A DNA stretch of 64,000 bases from Doryteuthis pealeii (GCA_023376005.1 CM042152.1:75280473-75344472), one strand, 5' to 3'; shown: positions 1 through 11,867, counted from the stretch's first letter. Notes: generated by a model not told the origin, from the sequence alone. A program made the numbers and translations.

Positions 1-187
1 TTGTTTTATTCAGTCAATGGTAGTAGGATGTATGACCTAGACTTTTTTATTTACTTTTCTAATATCATTTCAGTTTAAATTTGGCTTATTCAGTTTTAAT
101 TCTTAGATCAACTTTGGAGGATTTTTACCCCTTTGCAGAGGTGCAGTCAGTGTATTCTACAGCCCCCATCTGACATGGCAGGGATAC

Positions 188-394
188 TGCTGGAAAAGTA
201 AGGATGAACTCATAAGTGACATTCTCCTGTGGACACCTACACATGGACACACCAGAATGGGTCAACCAACAAAAACTCAGCTCTGTGCAAATGCTGATTG
301 TTGTGGGTTGGACTTGCTAGTAGCGATCACCGATAGGGATGGGTGTAAAAGAGAATTATGGGAATCTGTACCGTTTGACATGATGATGATATGA
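188..394 (+). mobile_element. LINE ORF2 C-terminal fragment (family 2)
   Basis: A 68-codon open stretch reads CWKSKDELISDILLWTPTHG and ends ...ITDRDGCKRELWES, then a stop at 392-394. The CW-SKDEL-SD-LLW and DRD-W motifs are the C-terminal end of a common invertebrate non-LTR retrotransposon ORF. The 5' part is absent. Related pieces lie at 49210-49585 (+) and 50350-50620 (-). Confidence 0.65.
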
Positions 395-547
395 GGATTG
401 GTATTCAATAGGAATACTTAAAACCATTCAACTATGCAATTTTTTGGACACACGGCACAACAGATATAAGGGTTGAGATAATACAGTTCTAAGTGACAAT
501 CTGGAGGTTGCAGGTTCAATCCTGACTACAAGCAAAAATAATGTAGA

Positions 548-790
548 ATACTTAACATAGCTAAACATTTCTACCCGGTCATGGTTAACAGACTGAGAAC
601 AATCTACCCCTATGGATTAAATAATGGGTTTGGTTAGAATTTCTATGAAGGCTCCAGAGTTCGACAAGAAACACCTGAAGTAAGCTTGAGGGCATATCGA
701 CCAAATTGTGTATATAACAATAAAAATGAGGACAACTGTCCGAAAAATATAAATACAAATTATCAAGCCTCATTCAAAAATTTAGACAAA
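548..790 (+). mobile_element. Hairpin element fragment (CGTTTCGGCC family)
   Basis: Shares the ends aggacaactgtccgaaaa and attatcaagcctcattc with the better copies at 14390-14890, 34150-34388 and 55558-55843. Arms are degraded; orientation given by the one-sided tail. Confidence 0.5.
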
Positions 791-1337
791 TATTATGTTA
801 ATAAGTTCACTAAAAACATTTCTATTACGATTTTATGGGCCATCCTTTAGGCTTGTCCATTGGAAATCCTTGGTAAAGAATCCTTTGGTTGTTCCTTGGT
901 GCTCCTCAATATTGCAAGTGGATGTCTTTCAGTATCAGTGCTTAAGTTGTCAATCATCCATGCATGATGGCTATTGATTGGCTGAGGTTAAACTATGTGA
1001 CCTTGCCTAGTCTATGAATTTATGTTGTGTATTGTAGCACGGCTTATATACAAAATAAATTCCAAGTTTATTATGCCAAAGAAAATATTGTTTATTAAAA
1101 AATTAAACATTAGAACATATGGTGCATAATTCATTTCATTCTATTTTATTATATTTTTATATAATACGGCATTATTTTTCTTATTTAAAACGTAACAAAA
1201 AAAATTAGGTTGTTTGATTTTGTGGAAGGAGGCTGGAACGGATCAATGCTATTTCAATTTATTTTAGTGGTAGAAAATTGATTTTATATATGAGGAAATT
1301 GAGTTACGAGTGGGATGATTTAAACTAGTAAGTCAGG
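790..1337. other. AT-rich sequence without recognisable gene
   Basis: No ORF with recognisable homology, RNA gene or clear repeat boundary seen. Confidence 0.4.
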
Positions 1338-1346
1338 GTACCTCTG

Positions 1347-1900
1347 CTCTGTCGGCTGGGGCATTAGAATGCACCGACTACACCTCTGTAGAGGGGTAAG
1401 ACTCCCCCAATGGGGTCAGCTGTTGGCCTTGGGTGGCGACCCGTGATGCTTAAGGATAGAACCCAGGTAGTTGAGCAGTCCATGACTTGCAATACTCCAC
1501 TTTGGTCCTTTCTTGGGCTAGACGGGCGGTCAGTTGGCTGGTCACGTCAAACCCTAGCACCTATATGATTGCCCCAACCTTATTGCCCTTATGGCAAGCT
1601 CCAACCCTTTTTATCATATGGGTACTAGAAGTCGGTGACTGAGGGCCTACATGTTCTAGGTTGAGGTTCCAGTTTTGGAGGTTTGGGAATGTGGAGCACC
1701 CTTCATTCACAATTCCTCCCTGGTCCACTCTGACCCGGATTAGTAGTACCTGTTAGGGTCCCATCTATGGATTAAATAGAAAAATGTATTTATAAAAAAA
1801 AATTGAGTATTCATTAAGAATGACTTTATTTCAAAACATTATTGGCATTAAATGACCCACTGAGGTTGATATGCCATAAACCAAACCAAACCAAACCAAA
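1347..1900 (+). mobile_element. ~555-bp retroposon, full-length copy 1
   Basis: 554-bp copy bounded by the imperfect target-site duplication GTACCTCTG (1338-1346) / GTACCACTG (1901-1909). It starts CTCTGTCGGCTGGGGC and ends in a shared tail (cattaaatgaccc...ttgatatgcc) plus CCAAA repeats. It has no coding capacity, so it must be mobilised by another element's reverse transcriptase. A weak A-box-like stretch is visible near the start but no convincing B box. Confidence 0.75.
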
Positions 1901-2275
1901 GTACCACTGTTCTTTTGAATTTAATGTTTTTGAGTTAAATAAGCCATTAAAAAAGTGTTTCGTTAAAGGTTGAAGTATTTCGTTGATGTGTAACCATAGA
2001 TGTTACACTGTATATCTGACTTCTGATCTTCTCGGATGGGATTTACTAATTTGCGTATTTTGTATAATGGTCTCTGTTTGGTTCTTTGACATTTTTATAG
2101 TTCAAGAATTTAACCACCTGCTGGTGTTTACCAGCAAACATGTGAGGCAGTCACCTCTTTGTCGGTCGGTCATTGTAAAATTACACTTTTCTTTTACTTA
2201 TACATGTTTATTATTGTTTATTGTCTTATTATTATTATTGTTTTTTTTTCCTTCTCTTCTCACAATTTGAGGTAT

Positions 2276-2700
2276 TAAATCAATGGTTCTCACAGTCCAT
2301 GACATGCAACACTCCACTTTGGCCCTTACTTAGACTATTCATGTCAAGCCATATCCTAGGTATGACGTTAAACTATCTGATGGTGAGGTTCCAGGGGAAT
2401 TCTTATGTCTTCCCCAACAGTATTAACACAAATTGAAACTATGATTTTCCAACCCTATTGCCCTTATGGCAAGCCCCAACCCCGTTTTATCATATGGGTG
2501 CTAGAAGGCGGTGGCTGCGGGTCTACATGTCCTGGGAATGACGTTAAACTCTATCTGATGGTGAGGTTCCAGTTTTGGAGGTTTGGGGAATGTGGAGAAC
2601 CCCTTCATCACCATTGCTCCCACGTCTACTCTTACTGGAGTGGTAGTACCTGTTAGTGTCCCATCTATGGGTTAAATAGAAAAACATGAGTTTATAAAAA
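2276..2700 (+). mobile_element. ~555-bp retroposon, 5'-truncated rearranged copy
   Basis: Contains cagtccatgacatgcaacac, ccctattgcccttatggcaa and cctgttagtgtcccatctat in family order, with a partial internal duplication of the gacgttaaact block. Confidence 0.6.
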
Positions 2701-3480
2701 AAAAAAATTGATTATCTTTTCAGATTTACAAATGCTGAACATTTTTAAGTAAAATTTTAATAATATTTCTATGTATATTTTAATTTTTTAATATCTTTAA
2801 ATATAAATCAAATCTTCATAATTTTTGCTCAAAAAGCAAGAACAAGTTATATTTAATGTGTATATATATTTATTTGTCATTAATTGTTTGTAGTTTCATC
2901 AGGATATACACACATACACATCAACTGCCCTTTATATACGTATAGAAGATCACTTGAAACCTTATAACTGCAAAAATGATTATTAAATAGAATTATTAAT
3001 GTTAGGTAGGAATACTTGGTACCATATAACTGTAGATTATTTGTATGAAGAAAGTTACTAAAAGTTACAATTGTTTTCAAAATATCATAAGTTACTGATA
3101 AGAATAGTTAGTATAGTGATTATGTAAGCAGTCACTTACATAATCACTAATTATCTAATTTTAATCGCCCCATCCCATTCCGAACTGCACTTCCTCCCTT
3201 GCACTTTTAGGTGAAGCAATCCTAAATGGGAATTTCTAACAAGACCTAATTTTGGTATAATTCATTTACATGACAGAATTACCCATAATAAACTTGACCT
3301 TATATCACATCCTGCCCTGGGAGGTGGAGAGGAGGGGTGAAGGAGCTGGTAAGTACAGTACAGACCATAAATAAGTATAAACCCACCTACTAACAATTTC
3401 TTTAATTTTCTTTTCTTTTTTTTTTTTTTTTTTTTTTTTAATAAAAAGTTACTTCTAAACTGCCATTAGACAAAAAATCC
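2701..3480. other. AT-rich sequence, poly-T tract near the end
   Basis: Carries one copy of the dispersed motif ggaatacttggtaccatata near 3010 and a T tract at 3415-3439. Nothing else recognised. Confidence 0.4.
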
Positions 3481-3499
3481 AAAGCAAATTATCAGCTGC

Positions 3500-4075
3500 C
3501 TTGTCGGCTGTGTCTGTAGAATGCAGCTACTGCACTTCTGCAGAGGGAATTTAAAAATTCCCCCCTCCCCCAATGGAGTATTTGTTGGCTGTGGGTGGCA
3601 ACCTGTGATGCTTAAGGATGGTATCCTGGTGGCTGAGCAGTTCATGACATGTGACACTGCACTTTGGCCCTTACTCAGGCTGAACACGCAAAGTCCCAGC
3701 ACCTATATGATTGTCCCAACCCTATTGCCCTTATGGCAAACCCCATCCCTTTTTATTATATATCTGCTAGAAGACAGTGGCTGAAGGTCTTAGTGTCCTT
3801 GGAATGACGTTAAACTGCATCTAGTAATGAAGTTCCAATTCTGGTGGCCTGGGGAATGTGGAGTATCCCTTTGTCGCCATTATTCCCAGGTACACTCTGA
3901 CCGGGAGTGGTAGTACTTGTTAGGGTTTGATATATGGGTTAAATGGATCAAAATGAGTTTTTTTAATTAAAAAAAAAAAGAATGAATACCTAACAAGAAT
4001 GAATAAAACAAAATGTCTTTGGCATAAAATAACCCAACAAGGGTTGACATGCCGTAAGACCAAACCAATTAAATC
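3500..4075 (+). mobile_element. ~555-bp retroposon copy 3
   Basis: Near full length and diverged, from gtcggctgtgtctgtagaat to the tail gggttgacatgccgtaagac. Same block order as the copies at 1347 and 46576. Confidence 0.7.
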
Positions 4076-4079
4076 CAAC

Positions 4080-4782
4080 CATCAGTCACTGCAGCTATGC
4101 TGCTTTTCATTTGTTCAGAAATAATGCTTTGAATATTATAAAATTTTGTTTTATATACTGGATTATACAAACAATGAACAAAGACGAGAACTTGTTTTTA
4201 TTTATTTATTTAAAAAAATCTTTTTAAAATTTTTTGAAAGTTTGATGATAAACTGAAAAAAATAGAGTTCAGAGTTTATTTTTGCTGAATGGGATTTTGT
4301 TTGTTTTTAAATGACTTCTAATCAGAAAAAAAAAGTAAAAAAAGAAAAAGAAAAAAGATTAGTTTGAAATTTAACTATTGGAATTAGATTTGGGGCTTCC
4401 CCAACGGGTTTAAAGTTCAAACCATCTAACAGAATGAGTATGTATTTTTCTGACCTTCCCACCAAACCAGATTGGCACAAGGACAGAAGCTCATGTGTGA
4501 GCTAGTACATTAAAGTGTGTGATCCCTTCAGCATTCTTCTTTTGGTTTGCCTCAAACACCACACAATAAACCAGCCCTGCCACATTTAGATGAGGGGACA
4601 GGTACTGCCTGGAGGTACAGCCCACTGGGATCGCATGATTAATTTTACTTTAATCAGAGGACTAGAGGGCGAAGACCCTACGAAAATCAACTATACAAGT
4701 TGTTTAAAATAGTTTTAAAATTTAGTTAAAAAAGTAAACAAAAAAGAACTAATGATATTGACAATTATAATAATTTTGTAGA
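4080..4782. other. Unassigned intergenic sequence
   Basis: No gene seen. 4380-4680 has more balanced composition than its surroundings (tttggggcttccccaacggg onward) and may be an old repeat; its type is not recognised. Confidence 0.35.
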
Positions 4783-5120
4783 GGGTATCCCATCATGATG
4801 TTATAGTTAGCAAGCTAGTCTTGCTGATCCATTACAACTAAATAGTAAATCCAGTCCTTGCTGGATGTCTTATACTTGTAACCTTGTCACATCCTACATG
4901 TAGTGAATTGGGTTTATAAAAAGGGTGTCCCATTGTGGTGTAATGGTTAGCAAGCTAGTCTCACAGATCCATGACTACTGAATAGTGAGTTCAATCTTCA
5001 GTGGGTGCTCCATACTTGCGAACTTGTGTCACATCCAACCATTTCAGCAAAATATTCCAATCTTATGTGAAATTGATATTTCCTGACAGGTTGACATGCC
5101 ATTAAAATCAATCATAGTTT
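4783..5120 (+). mobile_element. Two tandem SINE-C copies
   Basis: Each starts with a tRNA-like A box (tgtaatggttagcaagctag in the second; the first is mutated) and has a B-box-like gagttcaatcttc. Units at about 4783-4908 and 4922-5120. The second ends in the shared-type tail caggttgacatgccattaaa. Further pieces at 15765-15850 (+) and 39848-39965 (-). Confidence 0.6.
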
Positions 5121-5171
5121 TTATTTTATAAATATGCATATTTTATGCTAATGATATGGTACATTTTTTTA

Positions 5172-5312
5172 CCTATAAATAAGACCCCAACAGGTACTAC
5201 CACTTTGGATCAGTGGACTTGGGAGTTATGGCAAAGAGACAGACACTCCGCACTGTGCAGAGCTCTAGAACTGGAGCCTCACCATCAGATGCAGTTTAGT
5301 GTCATACCCAGA
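5172..5312 (-). mobile_element. ~555-bp retroposon fragment
   Basis: Reverse complement of the block containing ccactctgacccggagtggtagtacctgttagg (read on minus), with the gagcctcaccatcagatg segment. Truncated at both ends. Confidence 0.55.
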
Positions 5313-5402
5313 ACACTTTTTTTTTTTTTTTTTTTTGAGGGTGGGGGTCTTACTCTTCTGCAGTGGATTATAAATGTGTATATTTTGTGCTAATAAAAAT
5401 AA

Positions 5403-5655
5403 AGTAAGTAAAGTTGTCGGGGTGGCCTAAAATTGGTATCGGCCAAACAGCAATGGATTCTATCCCCTTTTTACTAGCACTAGACCAAGGAGATTGTTTT
5501 GGCACCTGAGGTGGAGCGCCACACCTACCATCAGCTCCTCACTTTACTACACAGATCCCTGTGCTACTCATATGCTGAGTTGGCAAGGTCCGGTATCGAA
5601 CTAGGAACCTTGTGGTTCCTTGTTGGATGCTCTACTGACTGAGCTAAACCGACAC
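5403..5655 (-). mobile_element. SINE-A (tRNA-derived), near complete
   Basis: On the minus strand it begins with a tRNA-like head (gtcggtttagctcagtcagt as A-box region; ggttcctagttcgataccgg-type B box), then the body atgagtagcacagggatctg, gaggtggagc-type segment and the end gccaccccgac. The head resembles an elongator tRNA but does not fold into a clean cloverleaf, so it is a SINE. Confidence 0.75.
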
Positions 5656-6189
5656 TAGAATGTAATATTAACTTCATCCTATAAAACTGCCTTCATCTTT
5701 TCTTTTTTTCCTTTTTTTTTTTTCTTTTTTTTATATCGTTTGTGTGTGTGGAAAATAATCTTGTGGAATGTTAATTTAAAAATATGAAGGTTTCAAAATG
5801 AAGGGGATATTTTTTGAGTACGAAATGGCCTTGATCGGTGGTCTCTCTCTCTCTCTCTTATTTAAAGGCAATGGTTAGAAGCTGAGATTAGAGCATTTTT
5901 TTTTTTGTACAATGGTTGTTAATTTTGGTACACAAGTCACTCTGTTCTCTTCCTTGTGTATTTAATTAGTTTCTTGGCAGACTACCGTCAAGCTTTTGTT
6001 TCACTATCTGAAACACGTGGGCTGCAAGCAAGGTCAGACTATTTTCAGTAGATGTTTGAAACTTAAGACACAAAAATTAACTCTTCCTCCACTGGTTAAT
6101 ACTCTTTGCAATAAGGCCCTTATTTATTATTTTTAATTAAAAAAAAAAGGACTTTCTTGGGTTTTCCTTTTCTTTTTCTTTCCTTTAAT

Positions 6190-6480
6190 GCATGTGTGGG
6201 TGTCCATTTGTCTTACTAGGGCCAGTTTAGCTCCGTCCTTCGGGGCGGGAGTCTGGTGTGCTTCGGTCACTGGACCTGTGTTATTAATTAACATCGTTGA
6301 TCCCAGGGGGCTATCCCCCCAAGCAACACCTGCCCCCTTGATTTAAAGGGGCAGGGCTGGGTTTATTTCCCAGTGCCTGAACCCCTCCCCATCCTTGAGG
6401 AGGAATGCTGACGGGATCAATGCATTTTTTGTGCCTACCACCCATGAGCTTCAGCTTGTGGGTGAGCCCACATAAAAAAG
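6190..6480. other. GC-richer unassigned block
   Basis: Stands out from the AT-rich surroundings, with several inverted G/C clusters (cttcggggcggg, cccagggggctatcccccc, cccccttgatttaaaggggc). No protein or RNA family recognised. Confidence 0.35.
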
Positions 6481-6487
6481 TGGGATG

Positions 6488-6685
6488 AGGCAAATACCCA
6501 GTTTACCTCAGTTGGTAGGACTAGGAATCACAAGGTTTCTGGCTCGAATCCGTCCCTTGCCATCTCAGCATATGAGTAGCACAGGGATCTGTGTGGTAAA
6601 GTGAGGAGCTGATTGTAGGTGTCACACTCCACCTCAGATGTAAAAACAATCTCCTTGGTCTAGTGCTAGTGAAAAGGGTATAGAC
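6488..6685 (+). mobile_element. SINE-A copy
   Basis: tRNA-like head ttacctcagttggtagga with B box tctggctcgaatccgtccc, then catatgagtagcacagggat and the tail block ctccttggtctagtgctagt. 3' end lost. Confidence 0.7.
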
Positions 6686-6689
6686 TTTG

Positions 6690-8040
6690 AAAATTATTTG
6701 TATTAGATAGGAATACTTGATATCATATAACACTGTGAAAATTATTTGTACTAGCAAATATATGCACCCTCCGGGTGCTAGTATTTAAGTTTTAATATAA
6801 TAAAATATATTAAATTAGAAAGGCTGATGAAACTGAATAAGAATGCAGATAAAAAGATTTTGAACAGAGGGGTATGATTGAAAAATAGAACAACTTTGAA
6901 ACTAACTCTTCCATCATTTTTACATTACCGTCTGTCTTTGTTAAATTTTCCTAATTTAAACTATTTAGTTAAGATAGGAAGTAAAGAATAATATTACAGT
7001 TATCTTCTTGTTAATGGATTCTTTTAAGATTTATCCCCAGATTTTTGCTAATATTCAATAAGATAAAACCAAACAATTAGAAATCAATATACTAAGCATA
7101 TATGTATTAAAATCAAATTTTTAAGATCAATATGCAAATTAGCCTTCCCATTCACACTGTAAACCGCTTATTTTGTTGTATATATAAATACAATTGCATG
7201 TTATTAGTATGTAGATATGGTCAACAGTCTTAATGATGTTAAAACAATTTTATTAATAATTGGGTTTAAATAAAAAATAAATCATGGAGAATGTGATGTA
7301 AATAACAAAGGGAATTGTGATTTGTATAGTAATATAGTTTCGGTTACAGACAGAAAAACTCACAATCTCCATTATAATAAGATTAAGAATAATTAATTAA
7401 AGCTATAATTCTTTATTAAGAATTATTATTAGTTACTTAGTTACCATGTAATTGCTTGCAGATTATTTGTGTTAGGTCGGAATACCTGGAACCATATAAC
7501 TGTGCAAACAAATGATTATTAAATAGGAAGAGTTACTTTAAACCATGTAATTGTATAAATTATTTGTATTATATAGGAATACTTGATACAATATAACTAA
7601 AAAAAAAAAAAAAGATTGTTGTGCAATATTGAAAATATAAATAGTTATGATTGTAATCAAATATTTACATTAAATAACCCATAAGGAGTTGATATGCCAT
7701 TAACCAAACTAAAATGGTAAGAAATAGAAAATAAAACCTTAAATTGGTGTTAGAATTATTTTATTTCTTGTGTAATGTTTTGCTCTTCATTATCCAGGCA
7801 TTTTCAAATACAGCTGGAGGATTTTGAAGCTCTGTAAAGGACACTGATACTCTTGTTCTATTTCTCTAAAAGAGTTTTAAAAAGATCCTTTTTAACTGGA
7901 AAACTCTTGAGTTTGTCTTATTATTTAGTCTATTTGATACAGTTGTTCTATTTATTGTACTTGTGTACATACTGATGATGTTGAAGAATTTTTAAAAGTA
8001 CAATTAAAAAAAAAAACAAACAAAAAAAAAACATGCAATG
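6690..8040. other. AT-rich sequence with dispersed motifs
   Basis: Three copies of the motif around ggaatacttgataccatata (near 6705, 7480, 7575) and the 3' end of a family-F repeat (about 7130-7390, ending ctccattataataag). No gene. Confidence 0.4.
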
Positions 8041-8089
8041 GAACTTTAGTAGGAGAAGGAGGGGAGGGGCTCTCAAAGTAGTTTTGACC

Positions 8090-8640
8090 AATGAGAAGAG
8101 TCTCTTTGGTTTGAATTCAGTTTTCCTTCTAGACTGATTGCCATACCAAGACCCAATCTGCCTTAGTATTTACCCATAGCTGGAGGGAGAATAGTTGGAT
8201 TCATATGTTTCTCAACGGTGTTAGCACTACATGAAAACAGTCTCATTCAGGATTTCAACTCGTCTCCCCATGTCCATTTCCAACAACGATAACCATTACA
8301 CCACTAGTGATGCTGATAGCTTTTTAATTTAGTGCATCCTGGGACACACGGATTTGAATGAGTCCCGGGAAATTTGATGGGTCCCAACTAAAGTTTCTTA
8401 ATAAATTGCAGAGTTTTTATCTATGAACAACTAAAGCCATCTAACCCCTACCTGGTACCCCATACAGTGTAATTCGTTTCCAAGGAAATATTGAAATGTA
8501 TTTACAGTTAGCTGGAAATGGTGGGGGATGAAAAAAAAAAAGACGCATGGATACAATTTAACTGCGTCCTTTTAGATTTTTATTCGTCAGTGACGCAGGA
8601 CGCTTACCTATCAGCATCTCTGCACCACGCGCCTCTGGAA
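8090..8640 (-). mobile_element. SINE-B split by a MITE-like insertion
   Basis: SINE-B body (ccatagctggagggagaata, minus orientation) and its tRNA-like head (gataaccattacaccac). The head is interrupted at 8305-8622 by a 318-bp insert flanked by CACCAC on both sides (8299-8304, 8623-8628), after which the SINE resumes as gcgcctctgg. Confidence 0.6.
8305..8622. mobile_element. Non-autonomous DNA element inside SINE-B
   Basis: Insert whose ends are partly inverted (atgctgatagc ... ctatcagcat) and which is flanked by the short duplication CACCAC. No coding capacity. Confidence 0.45.
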
Positions 8641-8814
8641 CATTGAAAATATAGTTATGATTGCAATCAAATATTTAGAAATGAATTGGATTTTTGCATC
8701 AAATAACCGATAAAGAGTTGATGTGCTGTTAAGCAAATGAATCAAACCAAACATCTGGTATTTGTTTTCTCGGTATGTATCTGGTTATAAACAAAGTACA
8801 CACCACTTCAGTTG

Positions 8815-9320
8815 CCAAAGATTATTTGGCTGACTTCTGATTTAAGTCGGAAAATTAAAACAAAGTTTTTTGGTGGTACCCAATGACAGTTTAACTACAG
8901 TCTATGAATTAACATTTTGCAAATTGGGTTAAGGTTTTAGGGGATTAAGGTTGTTTTTAATTACGTATTGCTTAAAAAAAAAAAATAAACCACAAAAAAC
9001 CCAAATTACTATATATTTAATTAACCATTAAAATTAATTATTGAATCTATTGAGACAGTTGTTTGTGTTAGTATTGCAATGTATAATTTCAATTAAACTT
9101 GGTTTCAAAAAATATTTTTCAACATTAAATGTATAGTAATTTGGGTTTTTTGTTTTTAATTTTTTTAAGCAATACATAATTAAAAACAACCTTAAAACCG
9201 TAACCCAATTCGCAAAATGTTAATTCATAGACTGTAGTTAAACTGTCATTGGGTACCACCAAAATACTTTCCGTTTTAATTTTTCCAACATAAATCAGAA
9301 GTCAGCCGATTATTTACAGC
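8815..9320. mobile_element. Large foldback element, ~190-bp arms
   Basis: The left arm from ggctgacttctga through ggtaccc, tgaattaacattttgcaaat and acccaaattactata is repeated inverted on the right (tatagtaatttgggt ... tcagaagtcagcc) around a ~130-bp spacer. Arms differ by scattered substitutions. No ORF. Confidence 0.7.
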
Positions 9321-9535
9321 AAAAAAACACTTTAGACTTTTATGATTGACTGTATGGAGATCTTAAGTTGTAAGGACAAAACCAGATGGCATATATGAAT
9401 GGGTGGAATCATATAACCGTGCAAACAAATGATTATAAACAAAATAGTGAAATGCAAAGAAAAACAAAAAGTCATGGACCATTGAAAAGATATTTACCCG
9501 ACCACTTCATACAAGCAGGATGTGACGTTAGGTCA

Positions 9536-9750
9536 GATTTTAAGCGGAGTTTTACAGGTTTTAATTCAGTTTTCCATCCCCAAGACTGGTTGTCATACCA
9601 AGGTTAAAGAGCTCAGTTTGACCTATTTACCCATAGCTGGAGGGAGAATAGATAGGTTCATGCATATTTTTTTTTATGTATGCGTGCTATAAGGAATGTA
9701 AACAGTAGTGTCCAGGATTTGAATTTGAGTTGCTGTATCCATTTCGTACA
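9536..9750 (-). mobile_element. SINE-B copy
   Basis: Body agtttgacctatttacccat and agctggagggagaatag present; the head end is degraded. Minus orientation. Confidence 0.6.
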
Positions 9751-9861
9751 TTAGAACATTTGAAAGTGTAGTTATGATTGTAATGGAACATTTAGAAATT
9801 AATAAAATTTCAGCATTAATTAACCCAAAAGGAGTTCTCATTAAACAAACCAAACATTGAA

Positions 9862-10406
9862 CCGCCCTATCAATGGGGCGTTAGAATGCACCTCTGCAGA
9901 GGGGTAAGACTCCCCTAAATGGCGACCCATGATGCTTAAGGACGGAGTCTTGGTGGATGAGTAGTCCGTAACCTACAACACTCCACTTAGACCCTTACTT
10001 AGGCTAGACGGGTGATCGGAGAGGCCCCCTCCGATCATTCGGCTGGTCACGTCAAGCCCTAGCACCTATATGATTGCCCCAACCCTATTGCCCTTATGGC
10101 AAGCCCAACCCTTTTTATGATAAGGGTGCTAGAAGGCGGTGGCTGAGGGTGTACATGTCCTGGGAATGACGTTAAACTCTATCTGATGGTGAGGTTCCAG
10201 ATTTGGGGAATGTGGAGCACCCCTTCATCACCATTGTTCCCTGGTCCACTCTGACCCGGGGTGGTAGTACCTGTTAGGGTCCCATCTATAGAAAAACATG
10301 AGTTTATAAACAAAACTTGATTATCCATTAAGAATGAATTTATTACAAAACTTTGTCGACATTAAATGACCCAATGAGGTTGATATGCCACAAAACAAAC
10401 CAAACC
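9862..10406 (+). mobile_element. ~555-bp retroposon, copy 4 with 10-bp TSD
   Basis: 545 bp from ccgccctatcaatggggcg to the CCAAA tail, flanked by a perfect AAACATTGAA duplication (9852-9861 and 10407-10416). It is inserted into the tail unit of another repeat. Confidence 0.8.
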
Positions 10407-10800
10407 AAACATTGAAAATATAGTTATGAGTGTAATTGAACATTTATAGATGAATCATATTTCAGCATTAAATAACCCACAAGGAGTTGATATGCTGTTA
10501 AACAAATAGACCAAACCAAATATTGAAAATATAGTTATTATAATTAAACATTTATAGATGAATCAAATTTTTTTTCAAAGGTTTATAAGCAGTTTAACAG
10601 GTTTAAATTCAGTTTTCCTTCTAGACTGGTTTCCTATTATTAGTCTGCCCTATTATTTACCCATAGCTGGAGGGAAAATAGTTAATGCAAGCATTGAAAA
10701 TATAGTTATGATTGCAATCAAATATTTACAAATGAATCAAATTTCAGCATTGAATAACCCACAAGGAGTTGATATGCCGTTAAACCAAACCAAACCAGAG
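10407..10800 (+). repeat. Concatenated retroposon tail units
   Basis: The unit attgaaaatatagttatgat ... gttgatatgccgttaaacca occurs about three times in succession (near 10411, 10523, 10693), the second interrupted by a SINE-B body fragment (10575-10685). Earlier relatives at 8640 and 9755. Confidence 0.55.
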
Positions 10801-11099
10801 TTTGCTTCGATCAGCTTCTGTTAATTTGAATATGCACTCTTGCTGGTAATATATGCACTCTTGCTGGTGGTAAATGACTTTACTGCCTATTAACTTGACC
10901 TTGGATCAATTCCAAGAATTCAATGTGCTGTATTTTTCATTATTTTTTGTTCTTATTTTTAACTGAAGATCGGTTGCCGTTTACTGATTTTTTGCTATGC
11001 AGTATCTTGGTTGATAATTGCTCTTCTTACAAGTGTTAATATTCTTCTTCTTCTGTTCTCCAATTTGTTGCTCTTGTCTTTCACAACAAAATTCTGTGC

Positions 11100-11515
11100 T
11101 CTTTTTTCTGTTTTTACTTTTTTTTTTCTTTTTTTCTTCCTTTTTTCTTCTTCCTTCTTTTTTTCTTTTTCTTCTTCCTTCTTTTTTCTTCTTCCTTCTT
11201 TTTTCTTCTTCTTCTTTTTTTCTTCTTCCTTCTTTTTTCTTTCCTTCTTTTTTCTTTTTTTCTTCTTCTTTCTTTTTTCTTTTTTTCCTTCTTTTTCTTT
11301 TTTTCCTTTTTTCTTTTTTTTTTTTTCCTTCTTCCTCCCTTTTTCTTCTTCCTCCCTTTTTTCTTCTTCCTCCCTTTTTCTTCTTCCTCCCTTTTTTTTT
11401 TTCTTCCTCCCTTTTTTTTCTTCTTCCTCCCTTTTTTTTTCTTCTTCCTCCCTTTTTTTTTCTTCTTCCTCCCTTTTTTTTTCTTCTTCCTCCCTTTTTC
11501 TTCTTTCTCTCTTTT
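11100..11515 (+). repeat. Polypyrimidine tract (TTC/CTCCC repeats)
   Basis: About 415 bp almost purely C/T on the + strand, with ttcttcttcctcccttt-type units at the 3' end. Long open frames on both strands (poly-F/S or poly-K/E) are by-products. Confidence 0.9.
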
Positions 11516-11867
11516 GTGTGTGTGTGTAGCTGATACTATTTACAAGGCTGTACCAAATGCTTGCAATCCTGTCAGTGTTAAAAATAATGGAAATACTCTT
11601 TACACCTGTCATATCATCCTGTTACCTGTAACTAGCAAGTGCTTGTACCAAGATATAATCAGTGTTTGGTTTCTTAGCTTTATGTGCATCTTAACATCGT
11701 TGACTATATAATTATTTTTTAATCTTTTTTAATGCATTTTTTTAATGCAACATAATACACAAGTGTATTCATTACACATTTTTTTTAAGGTGATAAAAAT
11801 AGCTCTGGCAATGTAGTTGTTCTCGGTGTTATTTATTTTATTAGTATTATTATTTTTTTTTATCATA

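Noticed and set aside
10995..11612. Lys/Glu-rich and Phe/Ser-rich ORFs (also near 23.9, 29.4, 30.2 and 32.8 kb)
   Set aside because: Polypurine/polypyrimidine tract read in several frames; no non-repetitive coding part.
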